6,902 nt of DNA from Chitinophagales bacterium (GTDB lineage Bacteria > Bacteroidota > Bacteroidia > Chitinophagales > JADIYW01). The stretch is taken from the NCBI GenBank assembly GCA_020848315.1, contig JADLAH010000070.1:1-6902 (forward strand), given 5' to 3'. Positions 1 through 6,318 of this stretch are shown piece after piece. Every line of letters starts with the position of its first letter. Position 1 is the first letter of the stretch. The translations under genes and the position numbers were made by a program. Under the pieces are notes generated by a model. The model searched no databases, was not told the origin of the DNA, and saw only the letters and a list, made by a program, of their open reading frames with translations.

Positions 1-641
1 ATGTTATTGGCACAGGAAAAATCTATTTTATAATAGATAATGCTTCCAAAGACAAAACACTTGAGTTGGCACAGGATTTATCCAGAAAGGATCCACGCTT
101 TGAAGTGGTTTGGGCACCTGACAACAAGAATGTTGTGGATGCCTACCTGGCGGGTTTCAAAGTGGCCTACCAAAATGGCCATGATATCATCATTGAAATG
201 GACGCCGGCCTCAGTCACGACCCGAGAGCCATTCCGATGTTCCTGCGCGTACTGAACGAAGGTAATGAGTGCGCATTCGGCTCACGATTCATCAAAGACG
301 GTTCCATGGGCGATTCGCCGTTTAATCGCAGGATGCTGTCAAAATCCGGAACTGTACTGGCCAATATGCTGCTCGGCACCAAATTATTTGATATGACCAG
401 CGGATTCCAGGGATTCCATCGGGATGTTATCGGAAAGCTACTGCAGTATCCGTTGAAATCAAGGGCACATTTTTACCAGACAGAAGTCAAATATCTGCTT
501 CGCAAACACCGTATTGCGGAAGTGCCAATTCACTATCAGGCACCATCGCCGCGGGTATCGCCTTCCGCCATCAAGAATGCACGTAATACACTGTTATACT
601 ATTTCTGGGAAAGATTAAAAGGAAACAGTCCTGTAATTTAA
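1..641 (+). CDS. Glycosyltransferase family 2, dolichol-phosphate mannosyltransferase-like (5' truncated by window)
   Basis: Probably transfers a sugar from a nucleotide donor to a lipid carrier or glycan at the cytoplasmic face of the membrane. The frame is open from base 3 and the product already reads IIDNASKDKTLELA within its first 25 residues. This is the GT-A nucleotide-binding strand and SxDxT loop found about 35-45 residues into GT2 proteins, so the true start lies upstream; a TTG at 66 is internal. Further DPM1-type signatures follow in order: MDAGLSHDP (the DxD region, about bases 198-224), GSRFIKDG, a conserved Arg, then DMTSGFQGFHRDV. No C-terminal membrane helices are present, so it is the short, soluble DPM1-like form. 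Oddity: the usual DAD metal motif reads DAG (GGC codon). The stop TAA is followed by a 31-nt A/T-rich gap to the next gene, suggesting one operon. Family is secure; donor and acceptor are unknown. Confidence 0.9.
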   Translation, partial: VIGTGKIYFIIDNASKDKTLELAQDLSRKDPRFEVVWAPDNKNVVDAYLAGFKVAYQNGHDIIIEMDAGLSHDPRAIPMFLRVLNEGNECAFGSRFIKDGSMGDSPFNRRMLSKSGTVLANMLLGTKLFDMTSGFQGFHRDVIGKLLQYPLKSRAHFYQTEVKYLLRKHRIAEVPIHYQAPSPRVSPSAIKNARNTLLYYFWERLKGNSPVI

Positions 642-672
642 CATAAAACTATAAAAATCAATAAAATAAATC

Positions 673-1680
673 ATGTCAACTAAATCATTAGTTATTACCT
701 CTATCGCGGCAGATACATTGGAAGTACTGCATACCTACGCCCGTGAATGCCAATCGCGCAATATCAGCTTTATCATGATCGGCGACACCAAATCACCGGA
801 GAAGTTCCACATTGACGGCTGTGATTTCTGGTCTGTAGACCGTCAATTAACACTTGACTCAAAATTTGCAAAACTTTGTCCTACAAGACATTATGCACGA
901 AAAAACATCGGCTACATCATTGCACTGCAAAACGGGACGGAAGAAATTGTGGAAACAGATGACGACAATCTGCCACGTGCTGAATTCTGGCAACCTAAGA
1001 GCAAGACCGTAAGCGCACACGACATTAAAGAACAAGGTTGGGTAAACGTATATAACTACTTCAGCGACAAATTTATATGGCCTCGTGGACTTCCTTTAGA
1101 AGAACTGCAGAAACCATCTGCGCCACTCTCCGATTTCCCGATTAAAGATATCCTCTGCCCGATTCAGCAAGGACTCGCCGACGAAAATCCTGATGTGGAC
1201 GCAGTATACCGACTCACCTATCCTCTGCCTCTCGATTTCAAAAAAGGCATGAACATCGCTTTGGGTAATAACGCCTGGAGCCCGTTCAACAGCCAGAATA
1301 CCTATTGGTACAAGGAAGCCTTCCCACTCCTCTACTTGCCGGCTTATTGCAGTTTCCGCATGACGGATATCTGGAGAAGCTATGTAGCACAGCGCATCGC
1401 ATGGGCTAATGGTTGGTCCGTTTTGTTCCACGAAGCCACCGTATGGCAGGAACGCAACCAGCACAACCTGCTGAAGGACTTCGAAGATGAAATTCCGGGC
1501 TACCTGAATAACTACAAAATTTGTCAGGAACTAGGCAATCTGAATATCAAAGGCGGCAAAGACAATATGCTCGACGACCTCCTGACCTGCTACGATATGC
1601 TGACCGGCAAGGGATTTGTAGGCAAAGAAGAAGACGAACTGGTCAGAAGCTGGTGCGATGATATCAGTAAAATCTGGTAA
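673..1680 (+). CDS. STELLO/DUF288-like putative glycosyltransferase
   Basis: A 335-residue protein resembling the STELLO family (Pfam DUF288), best known from plant Golgi proteins that support cellulose synthase and from nematode proteins. I recognise it by motifs, not by a search: an N-terminal strand ending in IGD (36-38), YARKNIGY (74-81), the acidic ETDDDN (94-99) that should act as a GT-A DxD-type metal and nucleotide-sugar site, QQGLADENPDVDAVYRLT (175-192), and FRMTDIWRSYVAQ (228-240). There is no signal peptide or membrane helix, so it is predicted cytosolic; plant members carry an extra membrane segment and are longer. The ATG is preceded by an A/T-rich leader without Shine-Dalgarno, as usual in Bacteroidetes, and the N-terminal strand begins right after it. 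It lies between a GT2 enzyme and an FkbM methyltransferase, which supports a role in surface glycan assembly. Substrate is unknown; a relative of reversibly glycosylated proteins is the main alternative. Confidence 0.8.
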   Translation: MSTKSLVITSIAADTLEVLHTYARECQSRNISFIMIGDTKSPEKFHIDGCDFWSVDRQLTLDSKFAKLCPTRHYARKNIGYIIALQNGTEEIVETDDDNLPRAEFWQPKSKTVSAHDIKEQGWVNVYNYFSDKFIWPRGLPLEELQKPSAPLSDFPIKDILCPIQQGLADENPDVDAVYRLTYPLPLDFKKGMNIALGNNAWSPFNSQNTYWYKEAFPLLYLPAYCSFRMTDIWRSYVAQRIAWANGWSVLFHEATVWQERNQHNLLKDFEDEIPGYLNNYKICQELGNLNIKGGKDNMLDDLLTCYDMLTGKGFVGKEEDELVRSWCDDISKIW

Positions 1681-2396
1681 TGAACCTGCATGATTTTAAA
1701 GAAAAGATAAAAGCTGCCCTGTTAGGGTACAGTCACTTCACCCCTGCTTTTTCGCAGGCCGGCGAAGACATGATATTGGCCAATATTTTTCGCAAGATAG
1801 AGAACGGCACCTATGTTGACATCGGTGCTTTTCATCCTTTGCGGGGTTCCAATACGCATTATTTCTACCGTTTCAAAGGTTGGACGGGCATCAATATAGA
1901 GCCCAATCCGGAGGGTTTCAGTGCTTTTCAGGCAATCAGAACCAAGGATACCAACCTGAATATGGGAGTATCTTCGAAAACGGGTAAACTGCATTATTAC
2001 ATGGTAGATAGTCTGCCCGAAATGAATACATTTTCGCTGGAATTTCTGCAATCCAACGGATTGGAAAGCTATATTTCACGAACGCTGGAAGTGCAAACAT
2101 ATCCGCTGAGTACCATTTTAGACCAACATCTGCCGGCTGGCAAATCTATTGACATCCTGAGTGTGGATGTGGAAGGTTTTGATCTGGAGGTATTACAAAG
2201 CAATAACTGGCAGAAATACAGACCAACCGCTATCGTAGCCGAAACAGGTCTAAAGGACTTAGAACACAATCAAACGAGGCTATTTCTGGAATCTTTGGGT
2301 TATACGATGGTCGGATTGACGCCGGTGAACACACAGATTAATTATTCCGTGGTATATTTTGACAAGGAAAAACTGAAAAACTGGCGGAACTACTAG
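1680..2396 (+). CDS. FkbM family SAM-dependent methyltransferase
   Basis: A 238-residue class I methyltransferase of the FkbM type (Methyltransf_21), which typically O-methylates sugars or polyketides. Visible motifs are FSQAGED (24-30), which commonly opens this family; motif I YVDIGAFHP (45-53), the SAM-binding loop; NIEPNP (72-77), whose acidic residue should bind the SAM ribose; and IDILSVDVEGFDLEVL (157-172), the FkbM signature with Asp163 and Glu165. No signal peptide or membrane segment is seen, so it should be cytosolic. Its ATG shares the last A of the preceding TAA (TAATG), implying translational coupling with the STELLO-like gene and a shared mRNA. The likely job is methylation of a sugar made or transferred by the two upstream gene products; the substrate is inferred from context only. 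Its TAG stop directly abuts the stop of the opposing gene. Confidence 0.9.
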   Translation: MNLHDFKEKIKAALLGYSHFTPAFSQAGEDMILANIFRKIENGTYVDIGAFHPLRGSNTHYFYRFKGWTGINIEPNPEGFSAFQAIRTKDTNLNMGVSSKTGKLHYYMVDSLPEMNTFSLEFLQSNGLESYISRTLEVQTYPLSTILDQHLPAGKSIDILSVDVEGFDLEVLQSNNWQKYRPTAIVAETGLKDLEHNQTRLFLESLGYTMVGLTPVNTQINYSVVYFDKEKLKNWRNY

Positions 2397-3101
2397 TTAT
2401 TTCAGGTCAAATAAGTCCTCCACGCCGATATAACGTTCCACCGTAAATCCTTCCGCATAGGTCACCCCGATAGGGCGACCAAACTGTCGCGCTCTGCCTT
2501 CAATAAAATCCAGGAAGTCAGCCCGCGAGATGGGTGTCTGCGGCTCCTTGGAATCCGGATTGTAAAACTGTGACTTAAAAGCCTTTATCGCTTCCAGCTT
2601 TTTATCCATGAAATCTGTGATATCCACCACAAAATCGGGTTCCACGAAATTATCCTGTACATAACGGTAAACGGCCTTCGCGCGCCAGGCCGGCTGTCCG
2701 GTATCTACCTTGACAAGTCCGCTCAGGAAGTTGGCTCTGGCAACCAAATCTCCGCCCCTTCCATGGTCGGGATGGCGGTCAGAAATGGAATTGGCCAGTA
2801 TAATATCCGGTTGGTATTTTCTGATAGCACTGATGACAGGCAGCAGATGATCTTCATTCACTTCAAAAAAGCCGTCTCTGAATCCCAGATTTTCGCGGAC
2901 ATGGATACCCAAAATCTGACTGGCAGCTTCAGATTCCTGTGCCCGTATAGTGGCAGTTCCTCTGGTACCGAGCTCCCCTTTGGTTAAATCAATGATTCCA
3001 ACTTTATACCCTAATGATATGTGTTTCAGCACTGTACCGCTAGCAGCGAGTTCCACATCATCCGGGTGTGCTGCAAATAATAGTATATCCAGTTTTTGCA
3101 T
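2397..3101 (-). CDS. bshB1: Bacillithiol biosynthesis deacetylase BshB1 (PIG-L/LmbE family)
   Basis: A zinc-dependent N-deacetylase that converts N-acetylglucosaminyl-malate to glucosaminyl-malate, the second step of bacillithiol synthesis, before BshC adds cysteine. At 234 residues it has normal family length. The N-terminus carries AHPDD (11-15), giving zinc ligands His12 and Asp15, and HPDH (110-113) supplies the third ligand, His113. BshB1-type features separate it from other PIG-L enzymes: the strand VGIIDLTKGELGTRGTA, then ENLGFRDGFF (70-79) and SDRHPDHGRG. It is predicted cytosolic. It is the last gene of a three-gene minus-strand operon, 13 nt downstream of the peroxidase gene, with no recognisable Shine-Dalgarno. 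bshA and bshC are not in this window; in Bacteroidetes they are usually encoded elsewhere. Its TAA stop touches the stop of the FkbM gene. Confidence 0.95.
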   Translation of the reverse strand: MQKLDILLFAAHPDDVELAASGTVLKHISLGYKVGIIDLTKGELGTRGTATIRAQESEAASQILGIHVRENLGFRDGFFEVNEDHLLPVISAIRKYQPDIILANSISDRHPDHGRGGDLVARANFLSGLVKVDTGQPAWRAKAVYRYVQDNFVEPDFVVDITDFMDKKLEAIKAFKSQFYNPDSKEPQTPISRADFLDFIEGRARQFGRPIGVTYAEGFTVERYIGVEDLFDLK

Positions 3102-3114
3102 ACTTGCAAGATAC

Positions 3115-3612
3115 TTACTTTTTCAGCAATTCCCGAATTTCATTTTTGACTTTATCGGAAGTCGGGTCTGTAGTCGGCATGAAATAATCCACCACCTTGC
3201 CGTCTTTGTCAATCAGGTATTTCTGGAAATTCCATTTCGGATGAGTCAGCATCTTCATACCGGGTGCCTTTTCTCCCAGAAAATTGAACAGTTCATGTTG
3301 CTCCGCTCCTTTCTTCACATGGATTTTATCCATGATAGGGAACGTTACGCCATAATTAATCTGGCAGAATTCTTCCGCTTTATCAGATGACAATGGCTCC
3401 TGTCCCGCGAAATCATTGGAAGGGAAACCAATAATTTCGAACCCTTCTGCTTTAAATTCCTTGTAGAGCTTTTCCAATTTATCGAGCTGTGGTGTCAGTC
3501 CGCACTTGGATGCGGTATTTACCACCATCACTACTTTTCCTTTGTATTCCGAGAGGTCTACTTCTTTATTTCTTGCGTTTTTGACCCGGAATTGGTGTAT
3601 TGAATTGTTCAT
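3115..3612 (-). CDS. Glutathione peroxidase family protein (2-Cys, probably thioredoxin-dependent)
   Basis: A thioredoxin-fold peroxidase of 165 residues that reduces hydrogen or lipid hydroperoxides. The catalytic tetrad is complete: Cys37 in NTASKCGLT, Gln71 in GQEP, and Trp127-Asn128 in KWNF. Cys83 in EEFCQINYGVTFPIM aligns with the resolving Cys82 of yeast Gpx3, so this is a 2-Cys enzyme probably recycled by thioredoxin or a bacilliredoxin rather than glutathione. The usual FPCNQF reads FPSNDF here, so the intervening Cys is Ser65. No signal peptide is seen; it is cytosolic. The start was chosen because IHQFRVKNARNKEVDLSEYKG matches the ordinary N-terminus of the family, even though it puts the first 47 nt inside the upstream DUF4294 gene. 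The neighbour 13 nt downstream is bshB1, so a low-molecular-weight thiol gene and a thiol peroxidase are very likely co-transcribed. Confidence 0.95.
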   Translation of the reverse strand: MNNSIHQFRVKNARNKEVDLSEYKGKVVMVVNTASKCGLTPQLDKLEKLYKEFKAEGFEIIGFPSNDFAGQEPLSSDKAEEFCQINYGVTFPIMDKIHVKKGAEQHELFNFLGEKAPGMKMLTHPKWNFQKYLIDKDGKVVDYFMPTTDPTSDKVKNEIRELLKK

Positions 3613-4213
3613 TTTCTATAATGTATTTAGTTCCGTCTGTTTGATATATTTCCTGCAATCGGGCGATATAGTTTTCAATTTCTCGGTGCTCACCGGTCGG
3701 ATCATAGGTTGCCTTTAAGTCCAGGTCGAAGAATTTACCGCCAAAATTAAACCAGAAAGCCTTCCAACCGCTTCGGTACTCTTTGATTAAGTCAAACACG
3801 GTTTGTCCCGTTTCCCGGTGAATCAGCAGAATCAGGTATTGCCCCTGCTTACGGGTCAGATTCTTCAGGTTGCTTTCAAAGGTAGTACGCAGCACTTTCT
3901 CGCACTCATCCAAATAACGTTTTCGTTGCTTATTTGTTTTTATTAATTTCAGATCATCGTCAATCTTCTTCGCCAAACGGGCTGTCCGCAGCGCATAAGG
4001 ATACACTTTTCGCAAATAGCGCATCTGCCATTCCTCCAGTTGCACCTTGGACAAACGGGTGGCCTGCACCTCCACCGGATCGAGCACAATCTCGGGTAAT
4101 GTGTCGCCCAACAGGATAATTTTCGGCAGTACAATGGTATCATACGGCGATTGCGCGTGAAGGGCGGCCGATAGCAGCACAGAAAAAATCAGGGTCAGAA
4201 AAATGCGTTGCAC
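3566..4213 (-). CDS. DUF4294 domain protein, predicted exported, function unknown
   Basis: A 215-residue protein that I assign to DUF4294, a Bacteroidetes family without known function. A signal peptide is clear: short basic start, hydrophobic stretch IFLTLIFSVLLSAAL, and likely cleavage after HA at residue 20, which sends it to the periplasm or outer-membrane side. The DUF4294 core (about 60-185) shows LRKVYPYA (67-74), a charged helical stretch (75-118), LTRKQGQYLILLIHRETG (119-136), and SGWKAFWFNFGGKFFDLDLK (148-167) followed by YDP. The start codon is GTG; no in-frame ATG exists between it and an upstream TAA. The last 15 codons (NEQFNTPIPGQKRKK) overlap the start of the peroxidase gene in another frame and form a basic tail beyond the conserved domain. 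It is the first gene of the operon with gpx and bshB1. No catalytic residues can be named. Confidence 0.88.
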   Translation of the reverse strand: MQRIFLTLIFSVLLSAALHAQSPYDTIVLPKIILLGDTLPEIVLDPVEVQATRLSKVQLEEWQMRYLRKVYPYALRTARLAKKIDDDLKLIKTNKQRKRYLDECEKVLRTTFESNLKNLTRKQGQYLILLIHRETGQTVFDLIKEYRSGWKAFWFNFGGKFFDLDLKATYDPTGEHREIENYIARLQEIYQTDGTKYIIENEQFNTPIPGQKRKK

Positions 4214-4239
4214 GTGTTCTAGGTTATGCTCAAATAAAC

Positions 4240-4247
4240 GAAATATA
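4240..4247 (-). promoter_or_regulatory. Possible -7 element for the DUF4294-gpx-bshB1 operon
   Basis: Read on the minus strand this is TATATTTC, matching the Bacteroidetes sigma-factor -7 consensus TAnnTTTG at all fixed positions except the last. It lies 26 nt before the GTG start, which would give a short untranslated leader of about 20 nt. No TTTG is found at the expected -33 spacing, and the region is A/T-rich, so a chance match is quite possible. Confidence 0.3.
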
Positions 4248-4289
4248 TGCCAATTTAATTCATTTTACCGTCGGATTCTGCGATTTTAA

Positions 4290-4297
4290 TAAATTTT
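4290..4297 (+). promoter_or_regulatory. Possible -7 element for the sensor kinase-regulator operon
   Basis: TAAATTTT matches TAnnTTTG at five of six fixed positions. It is 48 nt upstream of the kinase ATG, implying a leader of about 40 nt. A TTTG -33 element is missing at the usual distance. This is a weak candidate given only because a promoter is expected in this spacer. Confidence 0.2.
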
Positions 4298-4345
4298 AGC
4301 AAAAGAGACACAGATACGGCAGGAATATGATAATTTTATTGCGAC

Positions 4346-6283
4346 ATGAAACAAATGACGCCTGCAAAGCTACTACTGCTTCTTTTATTAACATACACGG
4401 TTTCCGGAAAAGCGGAAAACGATCTCGGTTTTTTCAGAAAAAAGTCGGCACCGACACTGAAAGATACCGTAAAAATCAATGAGCTGTACGATTGCTTCCT
4501 GCAATTCCGCGCCACCGAGCCCGCCAGGGCCAAAGCTTGCCTGAAGCAGTCTATCGCGTTGGCGGAAGCCCTCGACCTGCCGCAACAGAAAATGTTGCTT
4601 TACAATGACATGGGCACCTTTTACGACATCAACGGCATGGCCGACTCCGCGTTCCATTTCCTGCATTTGAGCCTGGAACTCGCTCAATTGCACAATGATC
4701 AGGAGCGCATCGGAATGGCGTACAAGAATATCGGCATCGTGTATTATGATATCGCTGATTACGCCAACGCCATGTCCAATTTTGTCACGTCCCTCAAGAT
4801 CCACGAAAAGAACAACAACCAAAAAGGCATTGCAGATGCCTATATCTGGATGGGCATTGTAAATGAATTCGGCCTGCAGAAATACCGGAAAGCTCTCGAC
4901 TATCACCGGCAGGCATTGGCTATTTACGAACAACTGAATGCGGATGAACGAAAAGCATACAGCTACAACAACATCGGGAACTGCTACAATAAACTGCAAA
5001 TGCCGGATTCCGCTATCTATTACTTTAACCGCTCTCTGGAGATTAAGATAAAAAGAAAAGACTCCATTTCCATCGGGAATACCTACAACAATATCGGCAC
5101 GGTCTATTACGACAACGGACAATACCGTAAAAGTCTGGAATATTACCAGCAATCCCTCGCTTATCGCATCAAAGCCAATGACCTGAGTGGTATTGCGAGC
5201 TGCCATATTAATATCGGCAATGTATATCTGCAACTGAAAGACTACGGCAAAGCTCTCGAATCGCACACGGAAGCTCGCCGCATTTGTGAACAGATTGCCT
5301 ACAACGATGGGCTGATGGCCGCATTGGACGGATTGGCTACCACTTTTGCCGCCAAAGGGGATTTTCAGAATGCCTACACGACCAGACTGGAGCACGAACG
5401 CATCAAAGATTCTGTGTTTAACATACAGTCGGTGCAGCAGATGGAAGAATTGCAGGTACAATACGATACGGAGAAGAAGGAAAATCAGATTGTACAACAA
5501 AAACTGAAACTGAGTCGCCGCAACCTTATGATTGGGGCATTGTCCGCCATTTTCCTGCTGTCGCTGCTGACATTTTATCTTATCTACAACCGCTACAAGC
5601 TGCGTCAGGAACGCAGGCTGCAGGAAGAATTGCTGAAAGAAGAAGAAAAACGTACCCGCGCCATGCTGGAAACGGAAGAGAATGAACGACAACGACTCGC
5701 CCGCGAACTACACGACGGCGTAGGGCAACTCCTCACCGCCTCCCGACTGATGCTGAATCCGCTGTACACCAATGCACAGACGCCGGAAGAGAACAAACAA
5801 CAGATTAAACAAACTATTGACATACTGGATGATTCCATATTGGAAATCAGAAATATATCTCACAATATGGTGCCGGATATCCTGCAGAAATACGGATTGG
5901 AGAAAGCTATCCGGCATTTTACAGACCGCATTCGCCAGATGAGAAAAATAGATATCCAGGTGGAATCCCACGAACTGGATGAGAGCAAACTGGATGTCAC
6001 CAGCCAACTGATGCTGTACCGGATTGTGCAGGAAGCCGTGAACAATGCCCTGAAATATGCGGAAGCCGGTCGCATTCACATACAACTCACGGCAGATGAG
6101 AACGAACTTTCTGTCATGATAGAAGATAATGGCAAGGGATTTGATGTAAATCAAATAAAAGAGAAAGGCGGCATTGGCATGCGGAATCTGCAATTAAGGA
6201 CGGAATATCTGAAAGGTCACCTCAGTATTGACTCCTCTCCTAAGAGCGGAACCACCATAATTGTAGAAATTCCCTTATCTTAA
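4346..6283 (+). CDS. TPR-containing sensor histidine kinase (HisKA_3 / HATPase_c)
   Basis: A 645-residue membrane sensor that should autophosphorylate and pass phosphate to the regulator encoded 35 nt downstream. Domain order: signal peptide (1 to about 23, with a run of Leu); about seven tetratricopeptide repeats (83-350) with motif YxNIGxxY; linker and coiled coil (355-390); one membrane helix (about 394-414); a charged coiled coil (415-450); HisKA_3 dimerisation domain with phospho-acceptor His456 in RELHDGVGQ; and HATPase_c (about 550-645). The ATPase domain shows the N box EAVNNALKYA (563-572), DNGKGFD (594-600), GGIGMRNL (608-615) and SGTT (634-637). The HDxxxQ pattern (456-461) is typical of kinases that also dephosphorylate their partner. 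Inferred topology: TPRs in the periplasm, kinase in the cytoplasm. This layout is common in Bacteroidetes; the signal sensed is unknown. ATG 4346 is the first in frame and directly precedes the signal peptide; ATG 4355 is an alternative. Confidence 0.95.
   Translation: MKQMTPAKLLLLLLLTYTVSGKAENDLGFFRKKSAPTLKDTVKINELYDCFLQFRATEPARAKACLKQSIALAEALDLPQQKMLLYNDMGTFYDINGMADSAFHFLHLSLELAQLHNDQERIGMAYKNIGIVYYDIADYANAMSNFVTSLKIHEKNNNQKGIADAYIWMGIVNEFGLQKYRKALDYHRQALAIYEQLNADERKAYSYNNIGNCYNKLQMPDSAIYYFNRSLEIKIKRKDSISIGNTYNNIGTVYYDNGQYRKSLEYYQQSLAYRIKANDLSGIASCHINIGNVYLQLKDYGKALESHTEARRICEQIAYNDGLMAALDGLATTFAAKGDFQNAYTTRLEHERIKDSVFNIQSVQQMEELQVQYDTEKKENQIVQQKLKLSRRNLMIGALSAIFLLSLLTFYLIYNRYKLRQERRLQEELLKEEEKRTRAMLETEENERQRLARELHDGVGQLLTASRLMLNPLYTNAQTPEENKQQIKQTIDILDDSILEIRNISHNMVPDILQKYGLEKAIRHFTDRIRQMRKIDIQVESHELDESKLDVTSQLMLYRIVQEAVNNALKYAEAGRIHIQLTADENELSVMIEDNGKGFDVNQIKEKGGIGMRNLQLRTEYLKGHLSIDSSPKSGTTIIVEIPLS
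4592..5395 (+). repeat. In-frame TPR repeat array within the sensor kinase gene
   Basis: About seven tandem tetratricopeptide units are encoded here. The glycine of the helix-A motif falls at residues 90, 130, 170, 211, 251 and 291, an almost exact 40-residue (120-nt) period with one extra residue in the middle. The seventh unit near 330 has lost the Gly-x-x-Tyr pattern. Forty-residue rather than 34-residue spacing is typical of the LGN/TPR_12 type, which usually forms a peptide-binding superhelix. Some DNA similarity is retained between units, for example tacaacaayatcgg near 4964 and 5084. Confidence 0.85.
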
Positions 6284-6318
6284 CGGCGTCAAATGATTGA
6301 ACCAATTAATTTGCAGTG

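Larger units (their letters stand above)
4214..4345. promoter_or_regulatory. Divergent intergenic region between the DUF4294 operon and the sensor kinase operon
   Basis: This 132-bp A/T-rich spacer is the only sizeable non-coding stretch in the window. Both flanking operons start here, so it must hold at least two promoters unless one is read from further away. I see imperfect matches to the Bacteroidetes -7 element TAnnTTTG on each strand, listed separately, but no convincing TTTG -33 element for either. A perfect CACGTG palindrome (4211-4216) overlaps the GTG start of the DUF4294 gene. No riboswitch, tRNA or strong hairpin is evident. Confidence 0.6.

Noticed and set aside
66..641. TTG at 66 as start of the GT2 gene
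   Set aside because: The frame is open from the window edge and the residues before it contain the conserved IIDNASKDKT motif, so the start lies upstream of the window.
1096..1464. Minus-strand open frame inside the STELLO-like gene (122 codons)
   Set aside because: It is a shadow of the plus-strand gene, has no family signature and no separate leader.
2392..2397. ACTAGT palindrome at the junction of the converging genes, considered as part of a terminator
   Set aside because: Six bases with no loop and no flanking complementarity cannot form a terminator hairpin.
3103..3110. CTTGCAAG palindrome between the peroxidase gene and bshB1
   Set aside because: An 8-bp perfect palindrome is too short for a terminator, has no loop or U-run, and is expected by chance at this scale.
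4327..4482. A 51-codon ORF (ATG 4327) overlapping the start of the kinase gene in another frame
   Set aside because: Its product has no recognisable motif, most of it is shared with the kinase signal-peptide region, and the kinase frame is far better supported.
4388..5692. A 434-codon open frame on the strand opposite the sensor kinase
   Set aside because: It lies wholly within the kinase gene, its product is rich in Phe, Val and Ile runs with no domain I recognise, and the plus-strand frame has unmistakable TPR and kinase motifs. The long opening is a by-product of codon use in the TPR region.
6306..6314. TTAATTTGC resembling a -7 promoter element before the response regulator
   Set aside because: It ends only four bases before the ATG, has a mismatch at the second position and lacks a -33 element; co-transcription with the kinase is simpler.
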